Shown: positions 1 through 5,246 of the stretch, one piece after another | How positions within the stretch are numbered: the first letter of the stretch is position 1 | Layout of the letters: each line of letters opens with the position of its first letter | Source: an uncultured Clostridia bacterium | Lineage (GTDB): Bacteria; Bacillota; Clostridia; Oscillospirales; Acutalibacteraceae | Direction: 5' to 3' | Assembly: GCA_937901145.1 (NCBI GenBank) | Contig: CALCHE010000019.1 | Coordinates: forward strand, 1-5,342 | Length of the DNA: 5,342 nucleotides | Notes under the pieces: generated by a model | What the model saw: the letters and a program-made list of their open reading frames with translations, nothing else | Database searches by the model: none | What the model was told of the DNA's origin: nothing | Position numbers and translations under genes: made by a program

Positions 1-262
1 AATTAACAAGCTTGTATATAAGCTCAATTTCACTTTCGCTGTAACCGTCAAGAACGATCTGCCTCTTCGGTTCAATTCCGAGAAGGTAATCTGCAGAAAC
101 GTGAAACAGCTTAGCCAGCTCAACAACGTAGTGAGTCGTAGGCGTGGAAAGCCCCATTTCCCATGCATTAACAGAGCTTCGCGTAACGTCAAGACGTCTT
201 GCAAGCTCAGATTGGGAATAACCCGCATCTTCCCTAAGCTTTTTTATAATATCATAAATCAT
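1..262 (-). CDS. XRE/Cro-family helix-turn-helix regulator, N-terminal part (cut by window edge)
   Basis: The complement of this stretch reads as one open frame of 87 codons beginning MIYDIIKKLREDAGYSQSEL and running off the left edge without a stop, so the C-terminus is missing. Residues about 5-60 match the HTH_3/XRE DNA-binding fold: 'KLREDAGYSQSELARRLDV' is helices 1-2, 'TRSSVNAWEMGLSTPT' is the recognition helix region, and 'VVELAKLFHVSADYLLGIE' is the typical closing segment. The visible end, 'DGYSESEIELIYKLVN', resembles the short tail of small XRE repressors, so the whole protein may be only about 100 residues. The ATG at 262 is chosen because a GAGGTGG ribosome binding site lies at 267-273, 4 bases upstream. 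It is divergent from the lipoprotein operon and shares its upstream region, which suggests it controls that operon, itself, or both. The family call is firm; targets and any inducer are unknown. Confidence 0.9.
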   Translation of the reverse strand, partial: MIYDIIKKLREDAGYSQSELARRLDVTRSSVNAWEMGLSTPTTHYVVELAKLFHVSADYLLGIEPKRQIVLDGYSESEIELIYKLVN

Positions 263-282
263 ATACCCACCTCACTAATATG

Positions 283-288
283 ATTATA
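283..288 (-). promoter_or_regulatory. Putative -10 element of the XRE regulator gene
   Basis: The complement strand reads TATAAT here, a perfect -10 hexamer. A start about 7 bases downstream (near 276) would leave a short leader containing the GAGGTGG site. No good -35 exists at 16-18 bp spacing: the hexamers there are AT-rich and fall inside the palindrome at 302-315. A factor bound to the palindrome would therefore cover the -35 region of this promoter, which fits autoregulation. This is inference from spacing only. Confidence 0.45.
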
Positions 289-301
289 GCCAACATTTAC
301 A

Positions 302-315
302 GATAATTAATTATC
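302..315. promoter_or_regulatory. 14-bp perfect palindrome, candidate operator for the XRE regulator
   Basis: GATAATTAATTATC is identical to its own reverse complement. It lies in the divergent intergenic region, over the -35 position of the leftward promoter and 18 bp upstream of the rightward -35 box. It is flanked by an outer inverted pair, CAACA (291-295) and TGTTG (319-323), whose centre is off by 1.5 bp, so the dyad may be larger. XRE repressors usually bind short dyads next to their own gene, so this is the best operator candidate in the window. AT-rich palindromes also occur by chance. Confidence 0.5.
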
Positions 316-333
316 ATTTGTTGTATAGTTTGG

Positions 334-362
334 TTGACAAATTGCACTCCGAGGTGTATAAT
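334..362 (+). promoter_or_regulatory. Perfect consensus sigma-A promoter of the lipoprotein operon
   Basis: TTGACA at 334-339 and TATAAT at 357-362 are separated by exactly 17 bp, so both hexamers and the spacing match the housekeeping consensus. Transcription should begin near 369-370, giving a leader of about 24 nt before the ATG at 394 with its AGAGGTGA ribosome binding site at 382-389. An inverted pair, ATTTGT (316-321) and ACAAAT (337-342), overlaps the -35 box and could be part of a repressor site. A promoter this strong normally needs repression or serves a highly expressed gene. Confidence 0.88.
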
Positions 363-393
363 TTCATCAACAATATACATAAGAGGTGAATTT

Positions 394-1350
394 ATGACAA
401 AACGTTTTTTAGCGCTTCTTCTGGCACTCATTATGTGCCTCTCCCTCGCAGCTTGCGGCGGGGATAAGGACAGCGAAGAAGAAAAGAAGGACGAAGAAAA
501 AATCGAGCAGACAGAAAAGGAGCAGGAGAAAAAGAAAACTCCTGCAGATTATTACAACGATGCGCTGAAATATCTCAGTGAAAACAAAGATAACGAGGCA
601 TACAAAGCATTTGTAAACGCCGAGGGGTATTCCGACAGTGCTGAATATCTGAAAAAGTTTGAAGGCTTTTGCTCTAAGGAAATCACGTCCCTAAAAAGTT
701 CTCCCGATGAAACTTTAAATATAAGAACTTATGAATATGATGAGTACGGCAGAGTTACCAAAAGCACACTCGACCACAAAACGACAGGCAATTACGAAAT
801 GGATGAATACACATATGACAAAGCCGGTAACGTCATTGAACACAGAATTACACCGTCTACCTCTCCAAACGAAGCTCCCGATCCTGTAACGTACCGTTAC
901 GAGTATGATGCAAACAACAACTGCATAAAAGAAAGCTTTGTTGAGTATTATACTGACGGCACGGATAGAGTTACCGAATTTGTTTATGACTCAAGCAACC
1001 GCCTTGTTAAAAAATATGTTCCGTCCAATGCATATATAGGCTATACCGATTCATACGAATACAAATACGATAACGAAGGCAAGCTTGTTAAGGAAATATA
1101 TACAGATACATACTTTGCAAAAGAAACGATCATAGAATATTCCTATAACGAAAACGGACTGCTCATCAAAAAAGGAAACGAATCCTTCAAATACGATAAC
1201 AATGGTAATTTGATAAATCACCAGATTGGACCTTCGGACAATTATGCCGACAAGTATACCTACGAATACGACACAAACAACGTTTTAATTAAATCAACAT
1301 ATAACAATTATATAACCATTTATGAATATGGATATAACTACAAGGGCTGA
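394..1350 (+). CDS. YD-repeat (RHS-type) lipoprotein with a short helical module
   Basis: A predicted 318-residue surface lipoprotein of unknown function. Residues 1-20 form a lipoprotein signal peptide (positive MTKR, hydrophobic core, lipobox L-A-A-C) with the lipidated cysteine at 21, so the mature protein should be anchored to the outer face of the membrane. Residues 24-49 are a Glu/Lys-rich linker. Residues about 50-93 look helical and TPR-like and end in 'AEGYSDSAEYLKKFEGF', like the 'YkDS' helical repeats of many Clostridia proteins. From about 110 to the end there are eight degenerate YD repeats of the form Y-x-Y-D-x-x-G-x-L-x-K, with YD/YN at 115, 141, 171, 198, 225, 251, 267 and 292; spacing is mostly 25-30 with one of 16. 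The protein stops at 'YEYGYNYKG', inside what could be a ninth unit. Start: the ATG at 394 has AGAGGTGA 4 bases upstream; an in-frame TTG at 334 is the promoter's -35 box. The domain architecture is clear; the role is not. Confidence 0.9.
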   Translation: MTKRFLALLLALIMCLSLAACGGDKDSEEEKKDEEKIEQTEKEQEKKKTPADYYNDALKYLSENKDNEAYKAFVNAEGYSDSAEYLKKFEGFCSKEITSLKSSPDETLNIRTYEYDEYGRVTKSTLDHKTTGNYEMDEYTYDKAGNVIEHRITPSTSPNEAPDPVTYRYEYDANNNCIKESFVEYYTDGTDRVTEFVYDSSNRLVKKYVPSNAYIGYTDSYEYKYDNEGKLVKEIYTDTYFAKETIIEYSYNENGLLIKKGNESFKYDNNGNLINHQIGPSDNYADKYTYEYDTNNVLIKSTYNNYITIYEYGYNYKG

Positions 1351-1363
1351 AAGGACAAACATC

Positions 1364-2536
1364 ATGACAAAAAGATTTTTAGCACTTCTTCTGGCACTCG
1401 TCATGTGCCTCTCCCTCGCGGCCTGCGGCGGGGATAAGGACAAGAACGAAGAAAAAGACGACGAAAAGGTTGAGCAGGCAGAAGATAAGAAGGACGACGG
1501 CAAAAAAGATGACGGCGGAAGCGAAAGCAATAACGGCGGCAAAGAAGAAAACTCCGTTCTTGATCGTATAAAGAGAAAATACGTTTACAACGGCTTCTAC
1601 GAATACCGCTATGACGAAAACGGCAAGCTCATCGAAGAATGCTTCTGCGACTATCAGGGTCTGAGAACGTATAAGATCACATATTCTCCCGACGGCCCCA
1701 TAACAGGCAAAGTTGATTACAGCGGCTCCTCCATCACAAAGAAATACGAATACAACGAAGTGGGGCTTTTGATAACAGAATTTGAGCTTGACTCCAACGG
1801 ACAAACTAAGCAGATCACTTCTTACACCTACAATGACCAGGGTGATATTCACACTGCAACCTTTGACTACGGCTACGAAATTAACAAATACGAATACAAA
1901 TACGAGTATGACTCAAGCGGCAACATGACAAAAAAGGAGTATTATGCTGCCAACGAACAGAACGTACTTATACAGGAGGGCGACCAAATTTGGCGTCATG
2001 AGTATGAGTACGATGCAAACGGCAATATGACGTTAGACAGATATGTGAAGTCCGGTAACGTTATTTCAAACCACCATTTTTACGAATACGATGAAAACAA
2101 TAATCTCATCAAGGTTACTAATACCGGCGGAAATACAGAAATCGTATATAGCACAGAAACCTACGAGTACGACGCAAACGGCAATGTAACAGTGTACAAA
2201 AAAGTGGATCCGGAAAACAATGAGACCAAAGACTACTACTCCTGCAAATATAACGCCGCAGGCAATGTTACTCAGGCAATAATATACATGGATGAAATGT
2301 ATTCGGAACTTGAATGCGTATACGATAACAACAATATGGCAACCAAATCCATCGTACATATCGGAGGATATAAGCCCAAGGACGATACGATCTATAGAAC
2401 AGTCACACGCGAATATAGTTTTGATGAAAACTTGAATGTTGTAAGCTATAAAAATTTCATTGATTACGCCGATCCCGACAAAGAGGACTATGAGTTAGTC
2501 ACAGACATCTCCCAGTATTACACAGAGACCAACTAA
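1364..2536 (+). CDS. YD-repeat (RHS-type) lipoprotein, paralogue of the gene upstream
   Basis: A predicted 390-residue lipoprotein. The signal peptide (residues 1-20, lipobox L-A-A-C, lipidated Cys21) is almost identical to that of the preceding gene. A long acidic/lysine and Gly/Ser/Asn-rich linker (24-64) probably lifts the body off the membrane. Residues 73 to about 370 carry eleven degenerate YD units, with the Y/F-D/N/S pair at 83, 107, 130, 156, 182, 216, 242, 269, 296, 320 and 353, mostly 23-27 residues apart. The helical module of the upstream paralogue is absent. There is no Rhs core cap, no DPxGL-type cleavage motif and no toxin domain, so this is not a full polymorphic toxin. The ATG at 1364 is preceded by AAGGA at 1351-1355 and lies 13 bases after the upstream stop, so the two genes are almost surely co-transcribed. 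The in-frame ATG at 1322 would overlap the upstream gene and bury the signal peptide. Function unknown; adhesion, ligand binding or envelope sensing are possible but unsupported. Confidence 0.9.
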   Translation: MTKRFLALLLALVMCLSLAACGGDKDKNEEKDDEKVEQAEDKKDDGKKDDGGSESNNGGKEENSVLDRIKRKYVYNGFYEYRYDENGKLIEECFCDYQGLRTYKITYSPDGPITGKVDYSGSSITKKYEYNEVGLLITEFELDSNGQTKQITSYTYNDQGDIHTATFDYGYEINKYEYKYEYDSSGNMTKKEYYAANEQNVLIQEGDQIWRHEYEYDANGNMTLDRYVKSGNVISNHHFYEYDENNNLIKVTNTGGNTEIVYSTETYEYDANGNVTVYKKVDPENNETKDYYSCKYNAAGNVTQAIIYMDEMYSELECVYDNNNMATKSIVHIGGYKPKDDTIYRTVTREYSFDENLNVVSYKNFIDYADPDKEDYELVTDISQYYTETN

Positions 2537-2542
2537 ACACAG

Positions 2543-2581
2543 AAAACACATCCCTGCCACGCGGCAGGGATGTGTTTTTTT
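2543..2581 (+). terminator. Strong rho-independent terminator of the lipoprotein operon
   Basis: A perfect 16-bp stem pairs 2543-2558 with 2563-2578 around the 4-base loop ACGC. The GC-rich part is CCCTGCC/GGCAGGG, followed by a run of seven T at 2575-2581. It begins 7 bases after the stop codon of the second lipoprotein gene and should separate that operon from clpC. The upstream side has only four A, so termination from the other strand would be weaker. Confidence 0.96.
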
Positions 2582-2583
2582 CC

Positions 2584-2609
2584 GTAGGGAACGGTCTTGA
2601 CCGTTCCGC
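2584..2609 (+). repeat. Palindromic intergenic repeat unit 1 (GTAGGG type)
   Basis: GTAGG leads into a perfect 9-bp inverted repeat, GGAACGGTC (2588-2596) and GACCGTTCC (2599-2607), with loop TT. It has the same plan as the units at 2633 and 2748: a GTAGGG-like lead, then a GC-rich palindrome of differing sequence. Such 'GTAGGGRCG..' palindromes recur between genes in Clostridia genomes as I recall them. There is no T-run, so it is not a standard terminator. Confidence 0.65.
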
Positions 2610-2632
2610 AAACAAACCGTTCGGTGTAAATC

Positions 2633-2657
2633 GTAGGGGCGACCATCGGTCGCCGGC
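2633..2657 (+). repeat. Palindromic intergenic repeat unit 2 (GTAGGGGCG type)
   Basis: GTAGG leads into a perfect 7-bp inverted repeat, GGCGACC (2638-2644) and GGTCGCC (2648-2654), with loop ATC. It is in the same orientation as unit 1 and 49 bases downstream of it. The lead is conserved while the stem sequence differs, which implies selection or a mobilisation mechanism acting on structure rather than on the exact stem. Confidence 0.65.
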
Positions 2658-2693
2658 AAGGCTTTTCGCAGCATTCAGAAAGATAAGAGAGGT

Positions 2694-2747
2694 AGCAATT
2701 TTAAAGAATAAAGAAAAAAGAATAAATAACAAATAAAAAATATTTCT
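2694..2747. other. A-rich spacer between palindromic units
   Basis: This stretch is almost all A/T with scattered G and contains AAGAATAAA-like near-repeats. I see no TTGACA/TATAAT pair with acceptable spacing and no open frame. It forms the core between palindromic units 2 and 3 and could be part of a composite element or an UP-like element. No function can be read from it. Confidence 0.4.
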
Positions 2748-2770
2748 CTGGCGGATAATATCCGCCCCTG
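2748..2770 (-). repeat. Palindromic intergenic repeat unit 3, inverted copy
   Basis: The palindrome GGCGGATA (2750-2757) and TATCCGCC (2759-2766) pairs perfectly around a single A. Read on the complement strand it begins GCAGGGGCGGAT, matching the GTAGGGGCG lead of unit 2 in inverted orientation. Units 1 and 3 therefore bound a roughly 190-bp block as imperfect inverted termini. The unit ends 24 bases upstream of the clpC ribosome binding site. Confidence 0.6.
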
Positions 2771-2793
2771 CTGAGTGCACTTATATAATAATC

Positions 2794-2800
2794 AAGGAGG
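2794..2800 (+). promoter_or_regulatory. Ribosome binding site that fixes the clpC start
   Basis: AAGGAGG is a full-strength Shine-Dalgarno sequence, 7 bases before the ATG at 2808. It decides in favour of that ATG over the in-frame GTG at 2775, which lies upstream of it and would add eleven residues unlike any Clp N-terminus. Confidence 0.93.
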
Positions 2801-2807
2801 AAACAAT

Positions 2808-5246
2808 ATGTACAAATTCACAGGCTTTACAGAAAGGGCAAACCGAGCCCTCAATTCCGCTGTGGAAATCGCGGAAAATTTCGGTCACACATACATCGGT
2901 ACCGAGCATCTTCTGGCAGGAATAGTCAGAGAGGATAACGGTGCAGGTACATCCGCTCTTATTTCTAAGGGGGTCAATTATCAGCGGGTTCTGGAGCTTA
3001 TAAAAAAGAACATCGGTGTGGGTATTCCCACGGTGCTGTCTCCCGATGATTTTTCGCCCAGATGCAAGGGTGTTATCGAGCTTTCCGTTTCTTTGGCCGG
3101 AAAGGAAAATTCGGGTTATATCGGTACTGAGCATCTGCTCTCTGCTATGCTTAAGGAAAACGATAACAGCGCATGCTTTCTTCTTTCACAGATAGGTCTT
3201 TCACCCCATATTCTCTTAAGTCAGGTGCGCTCGAACAGCTCTAACAGCTTTCAGGGAAGATTTTCGGAAAAGAAAAACACTGAAAAGGAAAGCACACCGA
3301 ATCTGGATAAATACGGTCAGGATCTGACAGATAAGGCAGGGAAGGGTGAAATCGACCCCGTTATAGGCAGAGAAAAGGAAATCGAAAGAGTTATACAGAT
3401 TCTCTGCCGCAGAAATAAAAATAACCCCTGTCTTATCGGTGAGCCCGGTGTGGGCAAGACAGCCATAGCAGAGGGTCTGGCTCTGAAAATCGCAAAGGGT
3501 GAGGTGCCTGAGCTTTTAGCTGACAAAAGAATAGTGAGTCTCGACCTTACGGGTATGGTGGCAGGCACTAAATACCGCGGTGATTTCGAGGAAAGAATCA
3601 AGCACTGCATCGATGAGGTCAGCAAAAGTAAAAGCGTAATTCTCTTTATCGACGAGGTGCATAATCTCATCGGAACAGGCTCGGCTGAGGGTGCCGTGGA
3701 TGCGGCAAACATTCTCAAACCCTCTTTGGCACGAAGTGAATTACAGGTTATCGGTGCCACAACCTTAGAGGAATACAGGAAATATATCGAAAAGGATTCG
3801 GCTCTGGAAAGACGCTTTCAGCCCGTTAAGGTAGGAGAGCCGACGGAGAAGGAGACAGTGGAAATACTGAAGGGGCTCAGGGATAAATATGAGGCACATC
3901 ATAAGGTGAAAATCACCGATGAAGCCATTACTGCCGCCGTAAAAATGTCGTCAAGATATATCAGTGATCGTTTCCTTCCCGATAAGGCAATAGATCTTAT
4001 CGACGAAGCGGCTTCCAAGGTGCGGCTTGAAGCCTACATCGCTCCTCCCGAGATAAAGGAAGCTGAGGAACGGCTGAAGTCTCTGCAGGAGGAAAAAGCC
4101 GCCGCCATCAATAATCAGGACTTTGAGCGTGCGGCAGGTCTTCGTGACAGGGAAAAGGAGCTTATGAGTGAAATAACCGTAGGCAGAACCCGCTGGAAGG
4201 AAGAGAAGAGAGCGGAGACAGGTACTGTTACGGCTAAAGAGGTGGCGAAGATTATAGCCGGGTGGACAGGTATCCCCGCAGATGAGCTTACGAAACAGGA
4301 AAGTGAGCGGCTTTTAAAAATGGAGGATATTCTCCACGAAAGAATTATCGGTCAGTCAGCCGCAGTTTCTGCAGTTTCGAAGGCACTCCGCCGTGGCAGA
4401 AGCGGACTTAAAGACCCGAAAAGACCTATGGGGTCCTTCATTTTCCTCGGTCCTACGGGTGTGGGTAAAACGGAGCTGTGCAAGGCTCTGGGCAGTGCAG
4501 TTTTCGGTGATGAAAATGCAGTTATCCGTTTCGATATGAGTGAATTTATGGAAAAGCATAATGCATCACGTCTGGTCGGCTCACCTCCCGGTTATGTTGG
4601 CTATGAGGAGGGCGGTCAGATGACGGAAAAGGTCAGACGAAAGCCCTACAGTGTCATTCTTTTCGACGAAATAGAAAAGGCGCACCCCGACGTTTTCAAT
4701 ATGCTTCTGCAGATACTCGATGACGGAATTCTTACGGATTCACAGGGCAGAAGAGTGGACTTCCGTAACACGGTAATTATTATGACCTCTAATCTCGGTG
4801 CCAAGCTGATAGCAGGCGAAGCAGGGTCGATAGGCTTTACGAAAAGCGCACTGCCTGATGATGAACGCATTTCTCAGGCAGTAACATCGGAGCTGAAAAA
4901 AGCCTTCCGCCCTGAATTTTTAAACCGTATCGATGAAATTATTATCTTCAAGCAGTTAAAGAAAGAGGAAATAGATCAGATAGCCTCGAATATGCTTAAA
5001 AATCTTAAGTCAAGACTTGCAGATATGGAAATCGAGGTGGAATTCACCGATGACACCGTGTCCTTCGTGAGTGATAAGGGCTTCGACCCGCTTTACGGAG
5101 CACGACCCTTACGCAGAGCGATACAGACAAAAATCGAGGATGTGCTTTCGGAAAAAATTCTCGACGGCTCTATGGAAAAGGGAAAAAGATATCTTTGCGA
5201 TGTAAAAGACGGAAAGGTTTCTGTCGCTGAGAAAGGCGATTTTTAA
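2808..5246 (+). CDS. clpC: ClpC-type AAA+ unfoldase, ATPase subunit of the ClpCP protease
   Basis: A cytoplasmic Hsp100 ATPase that unfolds substrates and threads them into the ClpP peptidase. It has 812 residues, close to Bacillus ClpC (about 810). Two Clp_N repeats lie at about 1-140 ('GTEHLL' at 31 and 106). D1 has Walker A GEPGVGKT 211-218, pore loop KYRG 255-258, Walker B ILFIDE 278-283 and arginine fingers near R335-R336. A short middle domain with a UVR motif (about 424-455) separates ClpC from ClpB; no N-terminal zinc finger is present, which excludes ClpE. D2 has Walker A GPTGVGKT 548-555, pore loop GYVGY 595-599, Walker B VILFDE 616-621, NRID at 706-709 and the sensor-2 motif GARPLRR 764-770. 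The tripeptide IGF (675-677) sits where ClpC carries its ClpP-docking VGF, so a ClpP partner is expected. All key residues are intact. No ctsR, mcsA or mcsB lies upstream, no GGTCAAA tandem CtsR box is visible, and I could not identify its promoter. Confidence 0.97.
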   Translation: MYKFTGFTERANRALNSAVEIAENFGHTYIGTEHLLAGIVREDNGAGTSALISKGVNYQRVLELIKKNIGVGIPTVLSPDDFSPRCKGVIELSVSLAGKENSGYIGTEHLLSAMLKENDNSACFLLSQIGLSPHILLSQVRSNSSNSFQGRFSEKKNTEKESTPNLDKYGQDLTDKAGKGEIDPVIGREKEIERVIQILCRRNKNNPCLIGEPGVGKTAIAEGLALKIAKGEVPELLADKRIVSLDLTGMVAGTKYRGDFEERIKHCIDEVSKSKSVILFIDEVHNLIGTGSAEGAVDAANILKPSLARSELQVIGATTLEEYRKYIEKDSALERRFQPVKVGEPTEKETVEILKGLRDKYEAHHKVKITDEAITAAVKMSSRYISDRFLPDKAIDLIDEAASKVRLEAYIAPPEIKEAEERLKSLQEEKAAAINNQDFERAAGLRDREKELMSEITVGRTRWKEEKRAETGTVTAKEVAKIIAGWTGIPADELTKQESERLLKMEDILHERIIGQSAAVSAVSKALRRGRSGLKDPKRPMGSFIFLGPTGVGKTELCKALGSAVFGDENAVIRFDMSEFMEKHNASRLVGSPPGYVGYEEGGQMTEKVRRKPYSVILFDEIEKAHPDVFNMLLQILDDGILTDSQGRRVDFRNTVIIMTSNLGAKLIAGEAGSIGFTKSALPDDERISQAVTSELKKAFRPEFLNRIDEIIIFKQLKKEEIDQIASNMLKNLKSRLADMEIEVEFTDDTVSFVSDKGFDPLYGARPLRRAIQTKIEDVLSEKILDGSMEKGKRYLCDVKDGKVSVAEKGDF

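Noticed and set aside
101..283. Plus-strand open frame of 60 codons
   Set aside because: It is the antisense shadow of the XRE regulator, with no recognisable domain and no ribosome binding site.
334..393. In-frame TTG start at 334 for the first lipoprotein
   Set aside because: The TTG is the -35 box of a perfect promoter, and the added 20 residues would sit in front of a clean signal peptide. The ATG at 394 has its own ribosome binding site.
1322..1363. In-frame ATG start at 1322 for the second lipoprotein
   Set aside because: It lies inside the first gene, adds a charged extension before the signal peptide, and the ATG at 1364 has AAGGA upstream.
1379..1852. Minus-strand open frame of 157 codons with hydrophobic stretches
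   Set aside because: It is antisense to the second lipoprotein. The hydrophobic look comes from reading Glu/Lys/Asp/Asn-rich codons backwards as Phe/Leu/Val/Ile.
2066..2359. Minus-strand open frame of 97 codons resembling a membrane protein
   Set aside because: It has the same cause: antisense of Tyr/Asn/Asp/Glu codons in YD repeats. No start signals are present.
394..2536. Rhs polymorphic toxin and immunity pair
   Set aside because: Both proteins are short lipoproteins that end in YD repeats; neither has a core-cap motif, a variable toxin tip or a small immunity gene behind it.
2584..2657. CRISPR array or second terminator in the palindrome block
   Set aside because: The units differ in stem sequence and spacing, one is inverted, and none is followed by a T-run.
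2774..2781. GAGTGCAC as a CIRCE (HrcA) half-site
   Set aside because: Only a partial half-site is present, with no matching TTAGCACTC arm 9 bases away.
2784..2789. TATAAT as a -10 for clpC
   Set aside because: A start 7 bases downstream would fall within the ribosome binding site at 2794-2800, and the hexamer 17 bp upstream (TCCGCC) is not a -35.
2775..2807. In-frame GTG start at 2775 for clpC
   Set aside because: It is upstream of the AAGGAGG site, and the added residues include the translated ribosome binding site. Clp proteins start near M-x-x-F-T-x-R-A, as at 2808.
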